From: Streptococcus sp. S1
Lineage (GTDB): Bacteria > Bacillota > Bacilli > Lactobacillales > Streptococcaceae
Direction: 5' to 3'
Assembly (NCBI RefSeq): GCF_034137685.1
Contig: NZ_CP139418.1
Span: forward strand, 895,001-959,000
DNA length: 64,000 nucleotides
Part shown: piece by piece, positions 43,547 through 50,417 of the stretch
Numbering within the stretch: position 1 is the stretch's first letter
Layout: each line of letters starts with the position of its first letter
Made by a program: the position numbers and the translations under genes
Notes under the pieces: model-generated
Told to the model about the DNA's origin: nothing
Database searches by the model: none
Seen by the model: the letters and a program-made list of their open reading frames with translations, nothing else

Positions 43547-44128
43547 ATGGAAATTAGAATGGCTTATCCCAATGAGATCAAGCGAATTATGGAAATCATC
43601 CAAGATGCCAAGGAAAGCCTGGCTCAAAGACAGGTCGACCAGTGGCAGGATGGTTATCCAAATGAAGAGATCATTTTTGAGGATATTCTAGAAAGTCGTG
43701 GCTATGTGGCCGTTGAAGATCAGGAAGTTGTCGCCTATGCAGCCGTCCACAAGGGAAATGAAGCGGCCTATAATGAGATTTACGATGGCAAGTGGGAGCA
43801 TGACAACTATATGTATGTCACTTTTCACCGTGTCGCTGTAGCCAAAGAAGCTGCTGGCAAAGGGGTGGCTCAGACCTTCCTTCAAGGTTTAATCGAAGGG
43901 GAAAAAGGACCGGATTTCCGTTGCGATACGCACCCGGATAATCTAGTCATGCAACATCTGCTTGAAAAATTGGGCTACCATTATTGTGGAAAGGTCCCTA
44001 TTGATGGCGTCCGCCTGGCTTATCAAAAGATCAAGCGAAAAGCAGAAACCAGTTTATTCCAAGTGGTCTCAGAAGAAGATCGCTGGGATCAAAGAGCAGA
44101 AGCGGCCTACAATGACTCTCTATCTTAA
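43547..44128 (+). CDS. GNAT-family N-acetyltransferase
   Basis: A 193-aa acetyltransferase fold. The acetyl-CoA loop is in VTFHRVAVAKEAAGKGVAQTF near 86-106 (V-A-x-x-x-x-G-x-G pattern). RCDTHPDNLVMQHLLEKLGY near 122 is the usual second part. Substrate is unknown. Start could also be the internal ATG at 43559. It overlaps ogt by 17 nt. Confidence 0.8.
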   Translation: MEIRMAYPNEIKRIMEIIQDAKESLAQRQVDQWQDGYPNEEIIFEDILESRGYVAVEDQEVVAYAAVHKGNEAAYNEIYDGKWEHDNYMYVTFHRVAVAKEAAGKGVAQTFLQGLIEGEKGPDFRCDTHPDNLVMQHLLEKLGYHYCGKVPIDGVRLAYQKIKRKAETSLFQVVSEEDRWDQRAEAAYNDSLS

Positions 44129-44603
44129 ACAATTTTATGAAAGCCCTATGGGGCTTCTTTCGATCATTGTCAGTGAGGAAGGCCTTGTAGAACTTGATTT
44201 TTATGATCCGAAAGAGGAGGCGCCTGATTCCTATGGGGCGCTGGAGCAGGTCCATCCCTACCATGAGAAGGTGAAGGAGTGGTTGGATCACTATTTTGCT
44301 GGGGAGCCAATCGCTATCAGCTTTCCACTAGCACCGCAAGGGACAGCCTTTCAAGAGCGGGTGTGGCAGTTATTGCAAGGGATCCCATATGGTGAGACCA
44401 AGACCTATGGCCAGCTGGCCCAGGATCTTTCTTGTGGTTCAGCCCAAGCCGTAGGACAGGCTGTTGGACGCAATCCCTTGACGATCTTAGTCCCTTGCCA
44501 CCGCGTGATGGGAAAAGATGGACAACTGACGGGCTATGCGTCTGGACTTGATCGCAAACGCTGGCTTTTACACCATGAAGGAATTACCTGGAAGGAGAAA
44601 TAA
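44112..44603 (+). CDS. ogt: Methylated-DNA--protein-cysteine methyltransferase
   Basis: Ogt removes O6-methyl groups from guanine by irreversible transfer to its own cysteine. The 163-aa product has the active site ILVPCHRVMG near 129 and the helix-turn-helix part TAFQERVWQLLQGIPYGETK near 79. I start at 44112, inside the end of the GNAT gene; the upstream start at 43962 would add 50 residues out of frame with that gene and no family match. Confidence 0.92.
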   Translation: MTLYLKQFYESPMGLLSIIVSEEGLVELDFYDPKEEAPDSYGALEQVHPYHEKVKEWLDHYFAGEPIAISFPLAPQGTAFQERVWQLLQGIPYGETKTYGQLAQDLSCGSAQAVGQAVGRNPLTILVPCHRVMGKDGQLTGYASGLDRKRWLLHHEGITWKEK

Positions 44604-44608
44604 AATCG

Positions 44609-44962
44609 ATGTATACCTTTATTGAATACCCAAAATGTTCGACTTGTCGAAAGGCTAAATCAGAATTGGACGGTCTCCAATGTGAGTTTCAAAGCCAAAA
44701 CATTGTCACAGAAACACCGACTAGCCAAGAATTGCAAGACTGGATGGCAACTTCTGGTCTACCGATCAAGTCTTTCTTTAATACTAGCGGAATGAAATAC
44801 CGGGAACTCGGTTTGAAAGATAAGGTGGATCAACTGACAGTGAAAGAAGCGGCGGATCTCCTTGCTTCAGACGGTATGCTGATCAAACGGCCTCTGCTTG
44901 TCAAAGACGGAAAAGTGGTTCAAGTGGGCTACCGGAAACCATACGCAGACTTAGGTTTGTAA
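44609..44962 (+). CDS. ArsC/Spx-family thioredoxin-fold protein
   Basis: A 117-aa protein with the redox pair C10 and C13 in EYPKCSTCRKAKSEL and the family segment LPIKSFFNTSGMKYRELGLK near 51. It could be a YffB-like reductase or an Spx-like regulator. The RPxxV-like KRPLLVKDGKVVQVGYR supports the ArsC family, and I see nothing that decides function. It begins 5 bp after ogt, so it is in the same operon. Confidence 0.83.
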   Translation: MYTFIEYPKCSTCRKAKSELDGLQCEFQSQNIVTETPTSQELQDWMATSGLPIKSFFNTSGMKYRELGLKDKVDQLTVKEAADLLASDGMLIKRPLLVKDGKVVQVGYRKPYADLGL

Positions 44963-44965
44963 AAG

Positions 44966-44994
44966 AAAAGGGAGTTGGGCTCCCTTTTCATTTT
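44966..44994 (+). terminator. Terminator of the tmk-to-arsC-like cluster
   Basis: AAAAGGGAG..TTGGG..CTCCCTTTT hairpin followed by CATTTT. Confidence 0.75.
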
Positions 44995-45046
44995 GCAGTG
45001 AAGATGTTATAATCATACGAGTGAAATCAATGAAAGAGAGTCAAGC

Positions 45047-46588
45047 ATGAGTATTTTAGAAGTGAAAAATTTGAGTCACGGTTTTGGGGACCGGGCGATT
45101 TTTGAGGATGTGTCTTTCCGTTTGTTAAAGGGAGAGCACATCGGTCTGGTCGGAGCCAATGGTGAGGGGAAATCGACCTTCATGAGCATCGTGACTGGTA
45201 AGATGCAACCTGACGAAGGAAAGGTCGAGTGGTCTAAGTATGTGACGGCAGGTTATCTGGACCAGCATTCGGTCTTAGAAGAAGGACAAACGGTTCGCGA
45301 TGTTTTACGGACCGCTTTTGATGAGTTGTTCACAGCAGAAGCTTGCATCAATGACCTCTATATGGCCATGGCGGAAGAGGGGGCCGATGTCGATGCTTTG
45401 ATGGAAGAAGTAGGAGAACTTCAAGAGCGTCTAGAAAGCCGTGATTTTTATACCTTGGATGCCAAGATCGATGAAGTGGCGCGTGCTCTTGGAGTCATGG
45501 ACTTTGGCATGGATACGGATGTGACCTCCTTGTCAGGTGGGCAACGGACCAAGGTCCTCTTGGCCAAATTGCTCCTTGAAAAACCAGATATCCTTCTCTT
45601 GGACGAGCCAACCAACTACTTGGATGCAGAGCACATCGATTGGCTCAAACGCTATTTGCAGAATTATGAAAATGCCTTTGTCCTCATTTCCCACGATATT
45701 CCTTTCTTGAATGATGTGATCAACATCGTCTACCATGTGGAAAATCAGCAGTTAACCCGCTATTCAGGAGATTACTACCAATTCCTTGAAGTCTATGAAA
45801 TGAAGAAATCGCAATTGGAAGCGGCTTATGAGCGCCAGCAAAAAGAGATTGCTGATTTGAAAGATTTCGTAGCCCGCAATAAGGCGCGTGTGGCTACACG
45901 GAATATGGCCATGTCTCGTCAGAAGAAGCTGGACAAGATGGAACTCATTGAGTTGCAAAGTGAGAAACCAAAGCCTTCCTTTGAATTTAAAAATGCCCGG
46001 ACTCCTGGACGCTTTATCTTCCAAGCCAAAGATCTTCAGATTGGCTATGACCGTCCGTTGACCAAGCCTTTGAACCTAACGTTTGAACGCAATCAAAAGG
46101 TGGCCATCATCGGGGCCAACGGGATCGGAAAAACCACTCTCTTGAAGAGCTTGTTAGGAATCATCCCACCAATCGCTGGTGAAGTCGAGCGGGGAGATTA
46201 CCTAGAGCTTGGCTATTTCGAGCAAGAGGTCGAAGGGGGCAATCGCCAGACACCGCTTGAAGCAGTCTGGAATGCCTTTCCATCTCTCAACCAAGCAGAA
46301 GTTCGTGCCGCCCTTGCCCGCTGTGGCTTGACCACCAAGCATATCGAGAGCCAAATCCAGGTGCTATCCGGTGGAGAACAAGCCAAGGTACGCTTCTGTC
46401 TCTTGATGAACCGTGAAAACAATGTCTTGGTACTAGACGAGCCGACCAACCACTTGGATGTGGATGCCAAAGAAGAATTGAAACGAGCTCTGAAAGAGTA
46501 CAAGGGATCGATCCTCATGGTTTGCCACGAGCCAGACTTCTATGAAGGCTGGATGGACCAAATCTGGGACTTTAATGAATTGACGTAA
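45047..46588 (+). CDS. ABC-F family ATPase (YbiT-like)
   Basis: A 513-aa protein with two fused ATPase domains and no membrane part, as in ribosome-associated ABC-F proteins. First domain: Walker A GANGEGKST near 37, LSGGQRTKV near 161, LLLDEPTNYLD near 182. Linker with coiled coil: about 235-300. Second domain: GANGIGKTT near 355, LSGGEQAKV near 440. YbiT-like ABC-F proteins act on ribosomes; antibiotic protection is not implied. Confidence 0.87.
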   Translation: MSILEVKNLSHGFGDRAIFEDVSFRLLKGEHIGLVGANGEGKSTFMSIVTGKMQPDEGKVEWSKYVTAGYLDQHSVLEEGQTVRDVLRTAFDELFTAEACINDLYMAMAEEGADVDALMEEVGELQERLESRDFYTLDAKIDEVARALGVMDFGMDTDVTSLSGGQRTKVLLAKLLLEKPDILLLDEPTNYLDAEHIDWLKRYLQNYENAFVLISHDIPFLNDVINIVYHVENQQLTRYSGDYYQFLEVYEMKKSQLEAAYERQQKEIADLKDFVARNKARVATRNMAMSRQKKLDKMELIELQSEKPKPSFEFKNARTPGRFIFQAKDLQIGYDRPLTKPLNLTFERNQKVAIIGANGIGKTTLLKSLLGIIPPIAGEVERGDYLELGYFEQEVEGGNRQTPLEAVWNAFPSLNQAEVRAALARCGLTTKHIESQIQVLSGGEQAKVRFCLLMNRENNVLVLDEPTNHLDVDAKEELKRALKEYKGSILMVCHEPDFYEGWMDQIWDFNELT

Positions 46589-46592
46589 AGAC

Positions 46593-46619
46593 AAAAAGAG
46601 AACCGCATGGTTCTCTTTT
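46593..46619. terminator. Left terminator flanking repeat copy D
   Basis: AAAAAGAGAACC / GGTTCTCTTTT, A tract before and T tract after, 4 bp past the ABC-F stop. The same stem recurs at 46884-46910. Confidence 0.85.
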
Positions 46620-46883
46620 CAGATTCTTCTTAGAAACTTTCCTTAGGTGAGTACGGACGTTAGGTGAAATTATCCAGTGGATGATTTCAGCAATCCAGGA
46701 AGTTCCATGACTAATTATTGAGCCTAAGGTCTCAATAATTCCGTGTGCCTGAAATAAATCTGTTTCAGGCACTTTTCTCATGGCAAAAAGTTTCAGTAGA
46801 TGAATGACTTAAATAATTAGAATTCATTTTTTTTACCAATGAATTTATTAGCTAATTTTATGTAAAATGTTTATCAATATCTT
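46620..46883 (+). repeat. Convergent-gene repeat element, copy D
   Basis: The core 46634-46793 is 160 bp, 24 longer than the other copies. Its first hairpin is replaced by a larger one: TGAAAT, ATCCA, TGGAT and ATTTCA pair across 46665-46689. The other two hairpins (AATTATTGAG/CTCAATAATT and GTGCCTGAAA/TTTCAGGCAC) are kept. The right terminal repeat is slightly degenerate (CTCATGGCAAAAAGTTT). An AT-rich tail with AATTCAT/ATGAATT follows. No gene is present. Confidence 0.87.
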
Positions 46884-46910
46884 AAAAAGAGAACCGTTTG
46901 GTTCTCTTTT
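46884..46910. terminator. Right terminator flanking repeat copy D
   Basis: AAAAAGAGAACC gttt GGTTCTCTTTTC. The stem is identical to the left hairpin at 46593-46619; only the 4-nt loop differs (gttt for gcat). It ends 2 bp before the cyclophilin stop and terminates that minus-strand gene. Confidence 0.85.
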
Positions 46911-46912
46911 CA

Positions 46913-47758
46913 TTATTTCTTGAAATTATAGTCTTTTAAAATCTCGATTTTTTCAATCTTGATGTCTGTTTTTGGTTTGTCCTTATCATTGGTTTCGGCA
47001 GAGGCGATTTTATCGACCACATCCATGCCATCGATCACTTGGCCAAAGACAGTGTAGTTACCACCATCGAGGGTTGGATTTCCACCATTTTTATAAGCAT
47101 CGATGATCTTAGCTGGGAAGCGGTCAGTTGGGAGCTTGCTAGAAATATCTTCCTTATTTTGGTTAATATAGAATTGACTACCATTGGTATTTGGACCAGA
47201 ATTGGCCATGGCAAGGGCTCCACGAAGGTTGTAAAGGTATGGAGAATACTCATTCTCAAAACCAGTACCTGAATCTTTGGATTTGTCTTTGCCCTTCCAG
47301 ATGGATTCGCCACCCGTACCGTCTCCTTTAGGATCCCCAGTTTGGATCATAAAGTTGTTAATAACACGGTGGAAAAGCAAGCCATTGTAATAGCCTTCTT
47401 TTGCGTGGGTCAAGAAGTTTTCAACTGCAAGTGGGGCATATTTAGGGAAGAGCTTCACAGTGATGTCGCCTTCAGTTGTCGTGATTTTAACCTCTGCTTC
47501 ATCTTCAGCCACTTCATTTGAGAGTTGTGGGAAGACGGCATTTTCATTGGTCATGGCGTCGTTAAAATCTTTGCGCAGTTGTTCTAATTTCTTTTGTTCT
47601 TCTTCAATTTTCTTTTGATCTTTTTCACTAGAGCTAGAAGTTGCTGTCTGCTCTGTCTTTTCTTTGCTTGCGCTTGAAGAGCTAGCGTCTGTCTTATTGG
47701 ACGAACAAGCTGTCAAAGCCAAGCCGGAAAATAATAGTAGTGCGATTAATTTTTTCAT
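46913..47758 (-). CDS. Cyclophilin-type peptidyl-prolyl isomerase lipoprotein
   Basis: An extracytoplasmic folding factor that isomerises proline bonds. The 281-aa product has a lipoprotein signal MKKLIALLLFSGLALTAC (Cys 18), a Ser/Glu/Lys-rich linker (about 20-75) and a cyclophilin domain with GLLFHRVINNFMIQTGDPKG near 140 and NTNGSQFYINQ near 205. Streptococcal homologues (SlrA) are surface lipoproteins. The start is set at the signal-peptide methionine, 18 nt inside the longest ORF. Confidence 0.9.
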   Translation of the reverse strand: MKKLIALLLFSGLALTACSSNKTDASSSSASKEKTEQTATSSSSEKDQKKIEEEQKKLEQLRKDFNDAMTNENAVFPQLSNEVAEDEAEVKITTTEGDITVKLFPKYAPLAVENFLTHAKEGYYNGLLFHRVINNFMIQTGDPKGDGTGGESIWKGKDKSKDSGTGFENEYSPYLYNLRGALAMANSGPNTNGSQFYINQNKEDISSKLPTDRFPAKIIDAYKNGGNPTLDGGNYTVFGQVIDGMDVVDKIASAETNDKDKPKTDIKIEKIEILKDYNFKK

Positions 47759-47932
47759 ATTCTTCCTTTCCAACATAGTTGTCTTTCTCTATTGTACCTT
47801 AATTTTGCGATACTTTCAAATCTTGATAAAATTTAAGGCGAAAACACTGTTTTGAAAATTTGCAGAAAACAGATGAAAGTATTTCTGAATTCCTGTATAA
47901 TAGGATGACTACAGGAGAACGATCATCAAAAA

Positions 47933-48853
47933 ATGAAATCATTACATTTTGCGAGAGCCCTTTGGTTTGGTATCCTAGGTGCTCTCTTTTTTGCATTTAC
48001 CTTTATTTTTAATCGAAGCATGAACCTGGCAGGTGGTTCCTGGATGTGGAGTGCTAGTTTGCGTTACCTTTTTAGTTTGCCTATGATGGCTGTTTTAGTC
48101 TGGCAGAAAGGTGAGTTGAAGGGTGTCTTATCAGCAATTGCACGAGCCCCGTGGACGTGGTTGCTCTGGAGTACGGTTGGCTTTGGTCTCTTTTATGCAC
48201 CCTTATCGATGGCTTCTATCTATGGAGAATCATGGTTTGTGGCTGCGACCTGGCAGATCACGATTTTAGCAGGTCTCCTCTTGACACCACTTTTTGGCCA
48301 AAAGATTCCAGGAAAACAGTTAGGAATGACTTTGCTGATTTTGTTAGGGATCGTATTGATACAAATTCCATATTTTGGACGAGGTCTGGGAGAAGGTGTG
48401 GTGAGAGCTAGTATCTTAATTTTGATCGCTGCTTTTTCCTATCCATTGGGAAATCGTAAGATGCTGGTTCATTGTAAAGAAGAGCAATTGTCAACGACCC
48501 AACGGGTCTTTGGGATGACCTTAATGAGTGTTCCTTTTTGGTTGCTCTTATCCGTCTTTGCAGGACTTGATGCAGGCTTGCCATCAGGTGGGCAAATGCT
48601 CCAATCCTTGATCGTAGCAGTATTTTCAGGAGTTATCGCGACCATGCTCTTCTTTGAAGCAACCAACTTAGTGAAACACAATCATCAGCAGTTAGCTGTT
48701 GTTGAAGCTACCCAGGCCGGTGAGGTTCTCTTCACCCTATTTGGAGGCTGTCTTTTTCTAGGAGATCAGATCCCAACCCCACTCGGATTTTTAGGGGTCT
48801 TCATTGTGATCGTCGGTATAGTAGGAAATAGTCTGATGACTTCTTCAGAATAG
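47933..48853 (+). CDS. DMT-superfamily permease (multidrug-efflux-like)
   Basis: A 306-aa membrane protein with about ten helices, in the EamA/DMT superfamily and closest in layout to the PF13536 'EmrE-like' group. It starts MKSLHFARALWFGILGALFF and carries a late GEVLFTLFGGCLFLGDQIPT near 263. A promoter TATAAT lies near 47897 and AGGAGAA serves as RBS. Substrate is unknown. Confidence 0.78.
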   Translation: MKSLHFARALWFGILGALFFAFTFIFNRSMNLAGGSWMWSASLRYLFSLPMMAVLVWQKGELKGVLSAIARAPWTWLLWSTVGFGLFYAPLSMASIYGESWFVAATWQITILAGLLLTPLFGQKIPGKQLGMTLLILLGIVLIQIPYFGRGLGEGVVRASILILIAAFSYPLGNRKMLVHCKEEQLSTTQRVFGMTLMSVPFWLLLSVFAGLDAGLPSGGQMLQSLIVAVFSGVIATMLFFEATNLVKHNHQQLAVVEATQAGEVLFTLFGGCLFLGDQIPTPLGFLGVFIVIVGIVGNSLMTSSE

Positions 48854-48991
48854 ATAGTGGTAGAAGAGTAGAACTTTAAAGCGGTTCAGTCTATCAAAGC
48901 TAACAACCACGAGGGTGTTTTCTTTTTGGATTAAATCACTAATTAAGAAGGAAGTTGCGTATAGATGGAAAATTCGGTATGATGGGAGATA

Positions 48992-49066
48992 TGTTAATTT
49001 GTTGGAAAATGAATGAATTCCCTCAAAAACCGTATCATGAATGGGGAGCCCCAGATGAACATTAAG
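48992..49066 (+). CDS. Possible 24-aa small ORF upstream of the 181-aa membrane gene
   Basis: A 24-codon ORF (MLICWKMNEFPQKPYHEW onward) follows GATGGGAGAT at good RBS distance. It ends 11 bp before the next gene. The composition gives no clue to function. It could be a leader peptide, a remnant or chance. The rest of the 48854-49077 gap has only a weak hairpin near 48898 (AACAACC/GGGTGTT). Confidence 0.25.
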
Positions 49067-49077
49067 AGAGGTATAAA

Positions 49078-49623
49078 ATGGATAGAAATAAGAGTTTGAT
49101 CTATATGATGCGTTTTGCTGGTAAAGAGTATTACCTAGATAAGATAAGAATGAGACTTTGTGTGAACCATCAAAAAAAGCCTTTCCGATTTGATCGGTGG
49201 ACTTTTGGTCTAGGAGCTATCATTGGCTTTTTCATTCTAGTTCCCCATTGGGTCCATTCCATTTCTGTAGTTTACAAAACTATCTTGCTTGGAGTGGGCT
49301 GGTTGTTGGTTGCTACACTGATTAGACGTATGATGACCATGGAGCAAGATCCAAATTTTGAAGAGTTTCATATTGAGACGCTGGACAAGCGAGCGGAGTT
49401 TCTTTTAAGAATGAAATCAAAGCTTTATCGTAAACTGTGGATTGGACTGGTCTTTCTGTATGCCAGCATCTTTCATGCAGTTCATTACATCATGACCAAT
49501 CTTCCAGGAAGCTATGGTATGAGTCTGATGATGTTCTATGGAGTCTATCTCTGCTTAGGTCAATCCCATATTCTATCTCAGATGAAGATCTTTAAAGAGC
49601 TAACAAAACAATTGCGTAGATAA
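49078..49623 (+). CDS. Hypothetical membrane protein (181 aa)
   Basis: I do not recognise this protein. It is basic at the N-terminus (FRFDRW at about 37-42), then has two close membrane helices (about 45-85) followed by an acidic stretch (MEQDPNFEEFHIETLDKRAE), then two more helices (about 120-165) and a basic C-terminal tail. This 2+2 helix layout resembles small integral membrane proteins of accessory loci. No neighbour suggests a function. Confidence 0.6.
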   Translation: MDRNKSLIYMMRFAGKEYYLDKIRMRLCVNHQKKPFRFDRWTFGLGAIIGFFILVPHWVHSISVVYKTILLGVGWLLVATLIRRMMTMEQDPNFEEFHIETLDKRAEFLLRMKSKLYRKLWIGLVFLYASIFHAVHYIMTNLPGSYGMSLMMFYGVYLCLGQSHILSQMKIFKELTKQLRR

Positions 49624-49651
49624 GGACCAGATTTGTACTTAAGATGTGCTG

Positions 49652-49880
49652 ACTTCATATGAATTAAAGAGTGGGAAAGATTTAGTTTTACTTGTTAAAG
49701 GGGAGAAGGTTGACACTTTATCAATCAGCAAGAATCAAGGATGATGAACTAGATATGAATAAAAGCATAATCTTTCAAGAAGCGAAAATTTAATTGTTCC
49801 AATGAATTAGAAGCCATTTCAAATAAATATTTCTGATTCTAAGGTTGCTAAATTATATCCTGAAGTAGAAAAGATATAAA
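49652..49880 (+). pseudogene. Decayed coding remnant in the 49624-49976 gap
   Basis: Reading the plus strand from 49652 gives a protein-like stretch, ELKSGKDLVLLVKGEKVDTL, ending at a TGA near 49740. A second short stretch DDELDMNKSIIFQEAKI follows after a frame change, and a third, SDSKVAKLYPEVEKI, ends in TAA near 49878. The pattern suggests an old gene broken by frameshifts and stops. I cannot name the family. The rest of the gap is AT-rich with nothing else visible. Confidence 0.35.
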
Positions 49881-49976
49881 CTATTTAAATCAAATTTGTT
49901 TCCGTCCAAACAATACAATGAACGCAAATTGTGTGATAAAATCACTCATTAGTTTGCGCTGAAAGGTCAAGAAAAT

Positions 49977-50180
49977 ATGGAACTTTATGTTACAGACGAA
50001 ACAAGAGGGGATAAAACACAAATTTATTCTTATGATGAGTTTGTAGCGTGGATAAAGTTCCATCGGAAGAATGAATCATCAGCTAAACAAAGTAAAGTTT
50101 TTATAGATCAATCAGATACTGGGGAATTGGCAGAGCTTCCTCACGATAGTCTTTATTTTCTTGCTCGTCATTCGGTTTAA
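49977..50180 (+). CDS. Small hypothetical protein (67 aa)
   Basis: Unrecognised. The product begins MELYVTDETRGDKTQIYSYD and is soluble, mixed in charge, with no signal peptide. GAAAGG precedes the ATG at good spacing. It lies among other unknown and decayed sequence between the DMT permease and ftsK, a small accessory pocket. It may be part of an immunity or regulatory locus, but the sequence does not show it. Confidence 0.5.
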   Translation: MELYVTDETRGDKTQIYSYDEFVAWIKFHRKNESSAKQSKVFIDQSDTGELAELPHDSLYFLARHSV

Positions 50181-50401
50181 AAGACGTTCGTAGACTTACC
50201 ATAAGCATTTTTCAAACAGCTAGGGTGTTTATCTTTTGGAAATCATTCTGGGTCTATTTGCTTCATTAAAAACTTTCCCGATCTTCGCTTACAATACCTA
50301 CCGATCAAAATGGGGCTAGGACCGGTTTCTAGCTTCATTTTTTTCAGTTTTACTCTGCACGTGTTTGGAAATGATTTTACTAGAGAACTGGCCTGGAAAT
50401 G

Positions 50402-50410
50402 TGATATAAT
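50402..50410 (+). promoter_or_regulatory. ftsK promoter (extended -10; probable leaderless mRNA)
   Basis: TGATATAAT (TATAAT at 50405-50410, TG one base earlier) lies 7 nt before the ftsK ATG at 50418, so transcription should start at or one base before the start codon. No Shine-Dalgarno sequence is present in that gap (AAAAGTT). The -35 region is poor, as is common with extended -10 promoters. Confidence 0.65.
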
Positions 50411-50417
50411 AAAAGTT

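Noticed and set aside
43962..44111. Longer N-terminus for Ogt
   Set aside because: It runs out of frame through the GNAT gene and has no match to the Ogt family.
45047..46588. Antibiotic-resistance ABC-F
   Set aside because: The domain layout fits housekeeping YbiT-like proteins; no long antibiotic-resistance-domain linker is evident.
10676..46883. CRISPR array as an explanation for the repeats
   Set aside because: Copies are 12-16 kb apart, imperfect, hairpin-rich and not interleaved with spacers; no cas genes are present.
50310..50417. Longer N-terminus for FtsK starting at 50310
   Set aside because: It would be upstream of the -10 box and does not match FtsK homologues, which begin at MANxN.
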